From positions 10,018,706 through 10,082,705 of the forward strand of contig NC_088296.1 of assembly GCF_032854445.1 (NCBI RefSeq): 64,000 nucleotides of DNA, written 5' to 3'. The notes under the pieces were generated by a model that was not told where the DNA came from, ran no database searches, and saw only the letters and a program-made list of their open reading frames with translations. A program made the position numbers and the translations under genes. Source of the DNA: Liolophura sinensis (taxonomy: Eukaryota > Mollusca > Polyplacophora > Chitonida > Chitonidae). This document shows positions 1 to 11,817 of the stretch, piece after piece. How positions within the stretch are numbered: the stretch's first letter is position 1; each line of letters opens with the position of its first letter.

Positions 1-410
1 CACACCAGTTTACTTTTGTCACAGTAAGTCACATATTATGTGCATTATATGGAACAATATATACTCTTCACAAAGATGGGTTTTTATGAAGGCCAATGAA
101 GGCTGGCTTCGCTCTGCATTTTAAACGTGCCTTCCACCCCGAAACAGGTGTTTGTTTATTTTTTTCACCAAGCAAATAATCCCGAACATTTCAATGCAAA
201 ACTATTATTAATGCAATAGGATTTCCTCCGGGGCACTAAACGGTTTCCACACACCACAACGCTGTCGTATAAGTGAAATATTATTGCGTAGAGCGTAAAT
301 CACCAATCAAATAAATAAATGCAATAGGAACGACGGACAGTTAGCAAAAAGGCCGAATATCACTTTTAGTTATATCTCGGTGTAGTATCCAGGCATTTAA
401 TTATTTATTT

Positions 411-640
411 GGGCCTCCGCGGCAGAGAGGGTTAGTACGCTAGCAGGGCGCAGTAATGCAAAAGCCTCTCACCAGTATGGTCGATCTGGCGATGTGAGTT
501 CCACTTCGTCCTGGCTTCTTCTCCGGCAGTACGTGGGAAGGTCCGGCAGATGGTCGCGGGTTTCCCCCCGAGCTTTCCACTGTTTCCTCCCACCGTAGTG
601 CTGGCGGCAGTTTTTTTAAATAAAATATATTTATGTAAAT
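411..640 (+). repeat. tRNA-headed SINE, diverged sense copy
   Basis: The copy starts with the tRNA-like head (GGCCTCCG...GTTAGTACGCTAGC) and continues through the body (TACGTGGGAAGGTC, GGGTTTCCCCC, GTTTCCTCCCACC). It stops before the usual tail. The family consensus is clearest in the antisense copies at 28667, 31204 and 50381. Confidence 0.75.
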
Positions 641-875
641 GTTCAACCCCGTCTTTGGTCAGGTAAATGGTAGATTACCTCGCTCTGACCGCTTGTGGCA
701 TTGCAGTGGACGGCGCCCAGGACACTCCAACCATAAAACTGACTTCCATCGTATTAGCGAATAAGCCATGATTACGGCGTTTCTATGAAAGAAACGAATA
801 AATCAATAAATTTACCTAAAAAAGCTACCACAAATTTGATCAACGAACTTTTGTGAAAGTGGCCCCTGATCTGGC

Positions 876-1085
876 TAAATACACATCTGTATACGCTGTA
901 CCACATAAATACACATCTATACGCTGTACCACAAAAATACACATCTGTACACGCTGTTCCACATAAATACACATCTGTATACGCTGTACCACATAAATAC
1001 ACATCTGTATACGCTGTACCACATAAATACACATGTGTATACGCTGTACCACATAAATACACAACTGTATACGTTGTACCAAATA
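876..1085. repeat. 30-bp minisatellite, about 7 copies
   Basis: The unit is centred on ACACATCTGTATACGCTGTA and repeats every 30 bp (one unit is shorter). Because 30 is divisible by three, the minus strand stays open and spells a 10-residue repeat (VYLCGTAYTD). It ends about 55 bp before the EGF exon at 1140 and lies in the presumed intron. Confidence 0.9.
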
Positions 1086-1139
1086 GATACGGCTTATTGT
1101 AACGTGAATGACTGTGTGAGTATGCACGTTTTTGGCCAG

Positions 1140-1262
1140 AAAATTGTAAATCTGACAGAGAGGGTTGTGCTCCCAAGACAGTGTGTAGGTGGATTCCGTA
1201 TGCTACATATATCTGCGACTGCGCACCCGGTCTCACTCGGTTTTCAACAGGGCAATGCATCG
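1140..1262 (+). CDS. Gene 1 exon: divergent EGF domain (type 2)
   Basis: Acceptor TTTTTGGCCAG, donor GTGAGT, 123 bp, phase 1 at both ends. The frame starting ENCKSDREGC has six cysteines spaced C-x6-C-x5-C-x9-C-x-C-x11-C and ends STGQCIG. It corresponds to the second EGF exon of genes 2 (34225) and 3 (13404). There is no DxDE calcium-binding motif. Confidence 0.8.
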
Positions 1263-4200
1263 GTGAGTCTCTCAATTCTAATATGAAGTAACTCCTAAAA
1301 ACCGGTCTTGTAAATGCTTAATCAGAAGCAAATTTACACAGCCCTAGCCCCTTGGGAGTAAGCAGAATTAAAAAGAAAATAAAGACAGAGAAGGCAATGA
1401 AATAAACTACACATCAGATGAAACACTATTCGTCACTGTCCGATCGAGTAAAATGTTTTTAAATATCGGATTCGCTGGTGATCTGTTGAAACCAGATGAG
1501 TATTAATGACGTCACATTTGTAATTTGACTATAAATACTTCTTTTTACAGCCTGTTCAGTAAAGGCATTGATAGCTGTTTGTAGACGTATGTTATATGAA
1601 TGTAGAAGTCTAGTACATGTAGTCTATATGCGTTAAGTTGAAAACATTGATGTAACGTCATCGTCAAGAAATGCAACGTTGAATCGCACAAGTCTAATAC
1701 TCGGCTGAATATAAGAGTATTACTTTAAATGGTCTGTAGTCTGACATATTTAAGACGTTTATATATATATAATGTTTGAGTTTTAAAATTTATCTTTATA
1801 AAGTTAATAGGACCATACCAGCACAGTCTTTCTAGCAAAACGAAGACACCGCATTGCCTTCAAGAGAGATTAAACTCAAAGTCATCTTTTGTTCTCTGAA
1901 TGATAAAGTTCGGCTCTATGATTCCTATATTTGTTTTCAAACATATTTTATGACTTGATGAAGACTGATTTGGTGACTGTTTCCAGATATAGATGATTGT
2001 CTCCAAAACCCTACCATATGTGGAAGCAATGCTCTTTGCAAGAACACAGAGGGCGCTTACACATGTAAGTGTGGTAAAGGATACAAGCAGAGGAACGACC
2101 ACGAAGTCGGGTGTCAGCAAGGTATGACAGAGGCTAAGCTACTGGCGTTTGTCCTACGAGTAACGTGTGACGTCACAGTAATTTGTGCACTTACGTCACA
2201 CTTTACCAATGTACCTATACATCAACCTGCCGTGAAAGCCCATGGTTCGCGCCCTCAAAACTCGTATATGAACACGTGATACACTCCATGATACATGCAT
2301 GCACACGTGTAGTATAGACACATGATGCATCCCCACACTATATTAGCATATATGTGATATGCACATGTGCCCTTACGCATGCATGATTTACGCATATATT
2401 ACGTGTACAGATTTTATATACAAACGTGTTTTTCACACATGTGACATGCACAGATAATATATTTTTGGAGTTAAGCAAACATAAGGTTGATCCTCTTGGT
2501 AATATAGGGATCAATATATGTACTGGAAAAACAGCTTTGGGTAAAGGAAATTAGTTATTTTGTATCAACTGAATTTGTTCAACCAATCTTTTTTTCTACT
2601 GTACCAACGAGAGTGATACACTAGGCGAATGAGCCAGAGGAAGCCATAGATGGCAATTACATCTTATCATTTTAGATATCGATGAATGCGCGGATGATAA
2701 TGGCATATGTGGTACGAATTCAGTCTGTGTGAACACCCAGGGAAGTTACACTTGTCGTTGTGCGGATGGATACAAACAGAGTAGCGCGGAACATGTCGGT
2801 TGTGACACGGGTAAGATTCAATACTTTCAATATTTCATGGATTTTTTCCATGTATGACCAGCACAGAGGCTTGTTGCATTTCCGTTTTCACATTACGTCA
2901 GATTGGTTGTACACATAGGCCGTTAAATACATTTATCTATTTGATCGGTGATTTACGCCGTGCTTAAGATTATTTCACTTATACAACGGTGCGCAGCTGT
3001 ATGGTGGGAGGCAACACAACAAAACCTTGGGAAAACCCAGTTAATTACAACCATGGACCTCTGTCTCCATGTTACAATATATAGTTTCTCTTTACTGAAT
3101 CTGTGAAAACAAATGTTGTGGGATTTCCAACCCAAGGGAAATAACTCTCCCGTGAAATAAAATTCAAAAAAGATTAAATGCTTAACATAACTTTGGGGAT
3201 GTTTAAATGAGCTCAGAAGAAACATAGTAGTAAACTTTTTTTGTTCGAATTTCTTGTTTTCATGTTCCATTAATTCAGTAATGATGTAGGAATGGTCCTC
3301 CCCTACAAGTATGAAATATATTGGTGCCATTGTAGGCATGCAGACGAAGTAAAAATGGCCAAAGGCAAACTGGCTGACATTTCAGCAAAATAAGCAAAAA
3401 CCTGATCCACTAAGATATCAATAATTATATGAATGTGAACAGTTTCACAGTGTGAACATTTGCACAAACTGCCTTACATGTGCCACTACATGAAGAATTG
3501 TTCAGGTTTTAAACACCACTCGGGTAAATGGAAAATAATTAATTGGTCGACAAAGTTTGAATCATATTTTTTTATATATAAAAAAGGATCTCTATACACA
3601 TTTATCAACCTATAACGATAAGTTTTGTCCGATTCAAGACGAATAAATACATATTCTGGACACGCTAACAAAAACAACAAACCAACTGTTTTCCAAAATG
3701 ATACAGTTCTTTCGTCATGAATAGTCTGTGTATTGGTTGTTGACAGTATAAAACTGTTCTTTGCAAATATGAACAGAGCGTTCAGGATCTCTGTCATCGT
3801 CGTTTCTAATTATGAGTAACCATGGGCTAGGGACTACATAGCATCGACGTATTTAAGTGAATTTCCAACGATTTTAAAGTTTCTAAAATGTTATTGGTTA
3901 TAAAATTGACAAATATGGACAGCGCCCAGAATCTCTGCTGACGTGTGTTATAATTGTAATGCCCCTGAACCGATACTCAGAGAAGGTGTAAGCATCCGTT
4001 ATGATGATTTTCTGATTTTATATTTAGTTTATATTTAGAATTATTTAATTAATTTCCTAGGAAATTGGACTGAAGTAAGTTAATTTGATTTTCATTTATT
4101 TATTTGGCGTTTTCCGCTGTGCTCAAGAGTATTTCACTTATACGACCGCGGCCAAGTAAAACCCTAATCATATATTCCTATAAATCTGTTTACATTGCAT

Positions 4201-5319
4201 TACACCATAGCATTATTTTACATTGCATCATAGCCTACACGTAGAATTATGTTACATTGTAGTTTAACATGTCTTTATTTTACATTTCCAGAGTTTCCAT
4301 CACTTGTCATCGTTATATGAGGAGTTACAGGAGGAGTGGTTATTATTGGTTTGACCGTCCTGGCCGTCGTTGTTGTTGTGAGGTATGGACAGCTAATTTC
4401 TCACATTTTCTCACGTTTTCCTATACATATTCATATGATGTATGCCATGCGTTAGCAGCTTCATCACATTTAAAGTAGCTTAATTACACAAATAATGACT
4501 ATAAAGCCACCGTAACTCTCAGCACTGGCCGATAGAGAAAAATTCATTTCTCCTTTTTTTTGTTCCAAAACATTTGGCACATTGCATGTTTAGCAAATTT
4601 TGCGCCTAGAAGTAATAAGATTGATTCAAACACCAGGGAAAAAATCTGTCATCATTAGACATGTCAGACAGTTTTTGTGACGTAACTGAGGATCTCTGTT
4701 CGTACTGAGAGGATAAAACTTTAAAGAAACAATTACTACAATCTGAAGTACAAATGTAATTTTTTATTGCAGGAAAAGAAGACGTTTTTACGACATGCAT
4801 GACCGTGAAGATGTTACGTTACAAAGGCAGAGCAAACGTGGTCACGTGACAGGACAACGTGCTGATCTAGGTTCCAATGACGTCACTAATCTCTCAGTTG
4901 CTATACAAGAAAGTGAAATAACCAGTCCTGTGTCATATCTTCTTCAAGATGTGTTGAGTTCGAGGGCACACATCCGGTCCACTACAGACGTCTGTGGAGC
5001 AATCAGTCGCTTTAGTGACGACGAAGACGACCAGTCCTCACAGAGAGAGAAGAATAATGATGCTAGAAATCGTTGCAGCTTAGACAAACAAGCATACGAC
5101 GAGCTCTATTCCAACCACAAAATTAGACAGAATAAAGCAAAGCAGGGCAATATGGGGAAAATGGCTGCAGACATCACTCGAAGTATCACTCGTTTTAACG
5201 ATGACGAAGTCGACAATGCACTGCAGGGGGGAGGGGGAAGAATAATGGTGCCAGTTGTTGAACCTTCGACATTAAGGAAGACAACGAGCTGTATTCCAAT
5301 CATAAAATCAAAAAAGTAA
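1140..5319 (+). CDS. Gene 1: EGF-repeat single-pass receptor, 3' part (possibly decaying)
   Basis: Five exons are visible: 1140-1262, 1987-2121, 2676-2810, 4292-4382 and 4773-5319. They encode one divergent EGF domain, two calcium-binding EGF domains, a transmembrane segment and a cytoplasmic tail. All junctions are GT/AG and phases agree throughout (1-1, 1-1, 1-1, 1-2). Exon sizes, order and tail motifs match genes 2 and 3, so these are paralogues. The signal peptide and first EGF exon are expected beyond the left edge. By analogy with other EGF-TM proteins the product would sit in the plasma membrane with EGF domains outside; the ligand is unknown. Two oddities stand out: an in-frame TGA at 4318-4320 in the transmembrane exon, and an internal tail duplication whose second copy is frameshifted. 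Gene 1 may therefore be a pseudogene, or may use a different acceptor for the transmembrane exon. Confidence 0.7.
1987..2121 (+). CDS. Gene 1 exon: calcium-binding EGF domain
   Basis: Acceptor TTTCCAG, donor GTATGA, 135 bp, phase 1-1. It starts DIDDC and contains CKNTEGAYTC, which fits the C-x-[DN]-x4-[FY]-x-C Asp/Asn hydroxylation consensus of cbEGF domains. Six cysteines. Confidence 0.88.
2676..2810 (+). CDS. Gene 1 exon: calcium-binding EGF domain
   Basis: Acceptor CATTTTAG, donor GTAAGA, 135 bp, phase 1-1. It starts DIDEC and contains CVNTQGSYTC. The six cysteines and the calcium and hydroxylation consensus are intact. Confidence 0.9.
2811..4291. other. Gene 1 intron with SINE fragments
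   Basis: AT-rich intron. Antisense SINE tail fragments lie at about 2936-3045 and 4097-4155 (the CACTTATAC...CGGC region next to a TTTATTTATT tract). Nothing else is supported. Confidence 0.6.
4292..4382 (+). CDS. Gene 1 transmembrane exon with in-frame TGA
   Basis: Acceptor TTACATTTCCAG, donor GTATGG. After the stop the frame reads GVTGGVVIIGLTVLAVVVVV, a clear membrane helix matching the gene 2 TM exon ([17 protein letters not shown]). With this acceptor the TGA at 4318-4320 truncates the protein just before the helix. Use of AG at 4319-4320 (exon from 4321) would keep phase 1 and skip the stop, but its pyrimidine tract is poor. Confidence 0.65.
4773..5319 (+). CDS. Gene 1 cytoplasmic tail exon
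   Basis: Acceptor TTTTTATTGCAG; the first base completes the Arg begun in the previous exon. A basic stop-transfer stretch (KRRR) is followed by an acidic, serine-rich tail. The motif YDELYSNHKI matches KDLYSNHKI in the gene 2 tail, and SYLLQDVLSS matches [12 protein letters not shown] there. A block RFSDDEDD...YSNHKI is followed by a second copy beginning RFNDDEVD. That copy loses frame in a G-rich run near 5226-5242, so its own ELYSNHKI (about 5287-5316) is out of frame and the protein ends IIKSKK. Confidence 0.78.
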
Positions 5320-5679
5320 AGCAAAGCAACACATTATAAACACAGGCGTCAGTCGATCCCAAGTTAAGTTTGTCTACAAAGACTGGCCAATGCAATGAGA
5401 GACCCTACTCGGATATATAATTTAAAGGAAAAAACGATGATTTGGAAATGCTTAACGAGAACGTCTGCCACGAATTGTATTCAAATTCTACAAAAAAAAC
5501 ATAACATGCTATGAAGAATTCAGGTGGGTAATACAATTTATGTAAATTATGTGAAATCCCCCTTGTCAAAGTGGATCTTTTTTCTCAAAATAAGGACAGA
5601 CACTTGCACACGAGTCTAGCTGATAACATGGAAATCGAGCAAAGAAGTCAATCTGCTCAGGGACAAAATTAATGCAGAA

Positions 5680-6130
5680 CAGACTGTCCAGGCGTAACGT
5701 CGGACGTCTAGATACTTTCACTCCATCTGCCTAGGGAGAAGTTTAATGCAGAACAAGCTGTCCAGGCGTAACGTCAGACGTCTAGATAACTTCACTCTAT
5801 CTACCTAGGGAGAAGTTTAACGAAGAACATGCTGTCCAGGCGTAACGCCAAACGTCTAGATACTTTCACTCCATCTACCCAGACAAATTTAATGCAGAAC
5901 AAGCTGTCCAGGCGTAACCCCAGACGTCTAGGGACTTTCTCTCAATTTTCTCATAGACAAGTTTAATGCAGGACAACCTTGTCCAGATGTAAAGCCAGAT
6001 GTCTACAGACTTTCACTTAATCTGCTCAGGAAGAGGTTTAATGTACGACATGTTTGCTCAGTGACAAGCTTAATGCATGACAAGCTGTCAAGACGTAACG
6101 CCTAGACGTCTGGATGCTTTTATTTAATCA
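5680..6130. repeat. ~74-bp minisatellite in the gene 1 3' region, 6-7 copies
   Basis: The unit has the form AATGCAGAACAAGCTGTCCA, then GGCGTAACG, then AGACGTCTAG, a pyrimidine-rich segment, and GGGAGAAGTTT. Copies are about 72-75 bp and degrade rightward. Each carries the palindrome AGACGTCT or a variant. It starts about 360 bp after the gene 1 stop and before the poly(A) signal at 6530, so it would be in the 3' UTR. Confidence 0.85.
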
Positions 6131-6529
6131 AACGCCATTCCCTAATGCCGTAACGTTCCTGCTTTCTGTCAGTCACCTAATATAGTGAAGTCACAGCTTT
6201 CTTTCGGTTTCCCTAATACCGTGACGTCCATGTTTTTGGTCGCCTCGTAATGCCGTACTTGCTAATGGAACAGGTAGCATAGGAACACTTGTACGAATAT
6301 TGTATTGATAATAATCTCCTAAAATCCAATAATTTTAAAAGCTACTTGTCTTTTACATACATAAATTAGGTTCGCTTTACATCTCTGCCCAACGCAAACA
6401 AGTTTGAACTTGTGACGCCGTGAGACCCACCGCTTAACTTCATCACTCATGTCCTCACGCGTACATATAAGCAGCGTAAATCAGTAAGTTCGTTCATTTG
6501 TCAATTGAGAACATCTTGTCCATGCTTTC

Positions 6530-6535
6530 AATAAA
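6530..6535 (+). terminator. Candidate poly(A) signal for gene 1
   Basis: AATAAA, 1.2 kb downstream of the gene 1 stop codon. It is the first canonical hexamer I noticed after the stop. A 3' end here would place the ~74-bp array in the transcript. Confidence 0.35.
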
Positions 6536-6729
6536 GAAAATACATGTGTACGAAGCATTAATACAAATAAGGTAGATACAAACTCTGTTTTCTGACATCA
6601 CCTTCTGCCTCATATCCGCGACCTCAGTAAGCTTACAGCTGTTCACCATATTTGTCATTCAAGCGACGGTGTTGTGAGAATTACGGAGACACCTCCCGGA
6701 TTTACGGTAAGAACAGTTACCGCCGGTAC

Positions 6730-6900
6730 ATATAAATTCATGCGTCGAAACAGATATTTTTATACTAGCCGTCTGACTAAATGGACGTTATGGGTCAATA
6801 ATCGCAACGCCAATTCCCAAAAGCAACTACCAAAGATCTAAGAAAGCACAGGACGGAATCATGCAGTGAAATCAGTATTTAAAATCATGTACCATGTTAG
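6730..6900 (+). repeat. R3 dispersed repeat fragment
   Basis: It contains CATGCGTCGAAACAGATATT, CTAGCCGTC and CCAATTCCCAAAAG, followed by a segment ending in GGAATCATGCA. The same order recurs near 27170-27530, 36280-37000, 49830-50220 and 59790-60130, and inverted near 14205-14300, 15960-16075 and 58990-59100. Confidence 0.5.
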
Positions 6901-7623
6901 AATAGAAGTGTTCGATAATAAAATATGTATCTCAGTAATTACCTCCCTTGTTATTTGCCAAAAATCCCACACACTTAGGGCTGCTTCTTCAAAAACTCGC
7001 GCGACAGGGGTCATTTTTGTTTGTTATCGGCCAACTTGTGTACCGACAACTCGAAGAACTCTGTCCCTGTCATAGCAACAAGGCATGAAATCAGCTTTAC
7101 CAACAATGCCTTGCCATGAACGTTCCATGACGCAAAGGGCCTGTTCTGAATTAACTCCCTTATTACCCGACAACGACTATGACCTAACGCGGGAATAGTT
7201 TTTGAGGCGAGAAATTATGCAAAATGGATCCTCGCCTATTACAGAATGCTGTATGTAGATTATGTCACAACGGTGACAAATATTTTCTAGGTAACATAAT
7301 GTAGTAAAACATGATATCAGTCTTTTGAGAGTGGAAAAAAAAGTGTGAGATCGTAAATGAAGTGGACGGTTTCAGCTTAAGAGTTCGCCGAATTTGCATT
7401 GTGGCATTTGACAAATCCTGTGTGACGACTTTTATCAACGCCCAAAGGAATTCTTCAAGTATTACAAAACTATTCTGCAAAACTACAAAGTAAAAGATGT
7501 CTGAAGGATAAACATTACTGCAACATGTACATTTACATGATTACATAGCTATGTTCGTATTATGTATATCTATTCCTACAGTAAGTAAATAACGAAATTT
7601 ATAAATTCGGGAATTACATTGAA

Positions 7624-7873
7624 TTAAATTAAATTAAACAGCTCTGGCTGCGAAGGCAAGTCAACATCCTCGTATCTGTCGTCCACAGAAGTGACACTTG
7701 ACTCTTCCGGTAGTATTACGGATTCCGGGCAAGTCAGATTGGATACTCCTAGTTTTTGTTGTACAGATTGACCAGTAACGTCTTCGTAAGCTGGCCTCGT
7801 GACACAGGATCGTTTTTCCTCCATTTTAAAGCTGACATCTTCACTTTCATATTCCCTCCGACGATTTCGTCTC
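7624..7873 (-). CDS. Gene 3 cytoplasmic tail exon
   Basis: Acceptor TTGAATTCCAG, phase 2 start completing Arg, then RRNRRREYESEDV: a basic stop-transfer segment. The two YEDV tyrosine motifs are the conserved part. The frame ends at TAA in a TTTAATTTAATTTAA stretch, so loss of the longer tail by mutation in this AT-rich run is plausible. Confidence 0.82.
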
Positions 7874-10800
7874 CTGGAATTCAATGTGTATCTAGTCAAG
7901 CAATATTGGCACAATATCTGAATAAGAAACGTTTACAAACTCACATGTCCTCGTGGTGCAAACTAAACAATCTTACGCTGACAACATGTACAAATATTTA
8001 GATCTGAGATCTTTTTCTGTCTTATCGACTGTAACTACAAAGAGATCGTCTGTGGAATGGCTCGCAAACCCTATACATGATTTTACAATGGACTGCAAAA
8101 TGAGTTACACATTGCAGAGAAATGCTAAGGCGATTGTGACTTTTCTGACTTGCAATCGCGATAACATGCCAGATTTTACTGGTGCATAATGTTGGTTTAA
8201 ATAAATGGAAAACAGCAGCAGCAACATGCAAAACAGCTTTTTGAGACCTGAAATCGCACAACCGTGTTGAAAACTACTGACTAGCAACCAAGTATTTCTG
8301 CTTAATGTTGATTTGGCGGATATGGTAAATATTTATATAAAGGGCCCAGTCGATTGTAAGCTTTCAGTTGAAGTCACGATGTTCATTGAATACAACCCTC
8401 TCGTGTAAGAGCGTGCCGATTGTAAGTTAGGGTAAGGATCGTGATCCCAAGTGGCGCGTACACACTTTGCGATCTGATCAAAAGCGGCCGACCTGCATTG
8501 CGATTTAATCAAAAATGGCGCACCTACAATGCGATTTGATCAAAAGCAGCGTATCTGCATTGCGATTTAATCAAAAGCGGTGTACCTACATTGCGAAATG
8601 ATCAAAAATGGCGTACCTACAGTGCGATTTAATTAAGAGCAGCATTCCTGCATTGCGATTTGATCAAAAGCGGCGTACGCGTTTTGTGACACAAAACGAA
8701 TAATTTAAAAGCGTAATTTCACATGACTTGTTGAAGTTGACAACTCCCAGTGTCTGAACTCGGCGTATGAAATATAAATATTCTCTTAACAAATCAATTC
8801 AACAAATCGCAAAGAGTGAACGTGGCTATATTTAGTTAAAATTAGGCGTTAGGCGTAAGACCCCTTTTTGCAAACTGCTACAGCATCCCATCGCACAAGT
8901 AATAGAGAACAGTGTTGCTCACCTTAAAACAACAACAACGAGGATGATGATATTCAGAAGAAACATCCCACAAACTGTCAGACCAATCGCCAACGCCGAG
9001 GAATCTGTGGCTGTATGAGTCGAACAAAGCAAAGGACAACAGCACAGTATAGAAGAGCGTCCTGGTGAATGGTAAACTATCGTATTCAAAGTCATCATTA
9101 GACTTGTAGGACCTGGGTTTTATTGAGTGCTGAGGCTAGTGACAAGAGATCGGTTTCACCTTCTACGCCTCACTGTTTGCCAGCTGTCAGACTGTCGTCC
9201 TGGCTCTGGTGTTCCTCTCAGTGCTGTAGTCTTTTATTTTGGGGCAAAGAGCGTTCATTGCAATAAAAATTTTGGTACGTAAAACTTGATGCTACATGGA
9301 CGAACATCGAAGATCTGTTGTATATAAATATATATAATAAAAACTGTAAATAATAGTCTTTTTTGGTTTCATGTAAATGTAACCAAAATTTGATGACAAC
9401 ACAGCATTTTGAGTCATTCTATGTCAGCGACGTCTAATAAATTGCATTTATCGCCAGCTAATATCTCACTAATTTTATTTAAACCATGTATAATGTTAGT
9501 GACAGTATAAGTTGTATGATAAATGTAATGATAACACAGTATGCTGCGTAATTGTACACCGGTGACGTCTAATATGTTGCAGTTAACATCACAGCATATT
9601 GTTTTAACCTGATTCAGCTTAAGCCATTGTGTTAGTGGCGTCTAAGTTGTTGGTATTGATGCAAGTACATAAACACTTAGAACAAAACCCCGAGTGGAGG
9701 TAAATTCAAAGTTGGTCGAAATTCACTGCTTACATTTGTAAACTATCCCACTGTCGTCGCTGTTCAGTTTTTCAAGACCGTGTATAAAGCCCTGTATTTA
9801 TGTATGCAGGAAACTAGAACTCCCGGGAATAATCACCTTCCAGCGTGAAGGAAACTAGACACTTTGTGGGTAATTACCTTCCAGCGTGGAGGAAACTAGA
9901 CACTCCCAAGAATAATCACATTCCAGCGTGGAGGAAACTAGACACTCCCGAGGATAATCGCCTTCCAGCGTGGAGGAAACTAGACACTCCCGATGATAAT
10001 CACCTTTTAGCGTGGAGGAAACTAGACACTCCCGAGGATAATCACTTTCCAGCGTGGAGGAAACTAGACACTCCCCAGGATAGTCACTTTCCAGCGAGGA
10101 GGAAACTAGACACTCCCGAGGATAGTTTCCATCGCCAGATACCCCTGAAGCGTTCTAACGACGACCCAGAATAAATTGAATACCGGTATGGCGATCTCAA
10201 TGTTTCAGGGCTGAGCGCCTGATATAAAAGAAAATATGAGACTGCAGCATAGAGAGTCAAACCAGAGGAGCGACGACAGTGTGATAGTTAGTAAACGGTT
10301 ATGAGAAATCAAAAATTAAGGGCCCTCTGGCTATAAATTTGATACACATAATCAAAGTCACCAGTAAAATCCTGGGTCCTCTGTTCTACCAAAAATAAAC
10401 AAAGTCAGTCCTTTGACAAACCGGTGTGCATCAAATGCACAAAACTTATGAGGGAAAATCTTTCACTGCTCTAGTGGCGTGAGACCGTTTGTCAAATATC
10501 ACAATGTCGTCAAAACCCTTCATTTCGGTTTTATAGGTTAAGTCTTTCATTACATTGTTCACTTCCATTTTTAATATATCTTTCAATCACAGGAAAAGTC
10601 CTTAGCTCTCAGCAACTTGATCTTTATTATACGTGTAAACCCCCTGTTTCGCTCCTGTTGTAAACCTGCTCCTGTTGTACAGTATAACAAGATTTACAAG
10701 ACAGAGAGTAAAACCAGAGCAGCAATGGAAGTGCGAAAATTGGTACGCACACGTGAAAATACACACATAGAATGTATTACGAGAGTGCAATTATTAGGTA

Positions 10801-11748
10801 TTATAAGGTGGAAAATCATCAATTCATCTTTGTATCTGTTTAGCATATGGAAATAGTCACGTTTTCGCCAAAACTCGGCAAAAAGTTAACAATTCTGTGA
10901 GAACAGCTGGTTTATAAATAAAATAGTTACTCTGTAGTCTAAATGTATAGTTTTGTCCATCTTTTGTCTTATATGTACTTACCCAGGATGCACCTGACCT
11001 CTTCGCCGTCTATTTGTCTGTATCCCTGCCCACATGCGCACGTGTAGTTACCGTCTGTGTTTGTACAAACAGAGTTGTTTCCACATACGCCTGGATATTC
11101 GGTACACTCGTCGATATCTGTATGTAACATAAAAAACATACAGTCGATATCTCTATGTAACATAAGACAAACATACAGTCGATATCTGTATGTAACATAA
11201 GAAAAACATCCAGTCGATATCTGTATGTAACATAACAAAAACATACAGTCGATATCTGTATGTAACATAAAAAAGATACAGTCGATATCTTTATGCAACA
11301 TAAAACACATACAGTCGATATCTGTATGTAACATAAGAAAAACATCCAGTCGATATCTGTATGTAACATAAAAAAACATACAGTCGATATCTGTATGTAA
11401 CATAAAAAAGATACAGTCGATATCTATATGTAACCTAAAACACATACAGTCGATATCTCGATGTAGCATAAGAAAAACATACAGTCGATATCTCTATGTA
11501 ACTTGAGAAAAACATACAGTCGATATCTGTATGTAACATAAAAAACATACAGTCGATATCTGTATGTAACATAAAAAACATACAGTCGATATCTGTATGT
11601 AACATAAAAAACATACAGTCGATATCTGTATGTAGCATAAACAAAACATACAGAATATCATTAATCCACCTAGATACATCATCCATAAAATATGTTTTTC
11701 CTATCTAAATGCGCATGTATAATTTTGACCGCAACTCAGTTTATGTCT

Positions 11749-11817
<69 letters not shown>

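Larger units (their letters stand above)
1..1139. other. Repeat-rich DNA upstream of the first visible exon of gene 1
   Basis: This stretch is probably an intron of gene 1, because its first visible exon starts in phase 1 at 1140. It holds a SINE tail fragment near 225-325, a diverged SINE at 411-640, a possible further SINE tail near 735-800, and a 30-bp tandem array at 876-1085. I see no exon here; the signal peptide and first EGF exon of gene 1 are expected to lie left of the window. Confidence 0.5.

Noticed and set aside
9845-10174. 109-codon open frame with repeated AWRKLDTP peptide
   Set aside because: It is only the 42-bp tandem repeat read in frame, lies in an intron of gene 3 and is antisense to it.
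11118-11645. Regular 32-37 bp repeats resembling a CRISPR array
   Set aside because: No unique spacers; whole units are repeated, and the setting is a eukaryotic intron.
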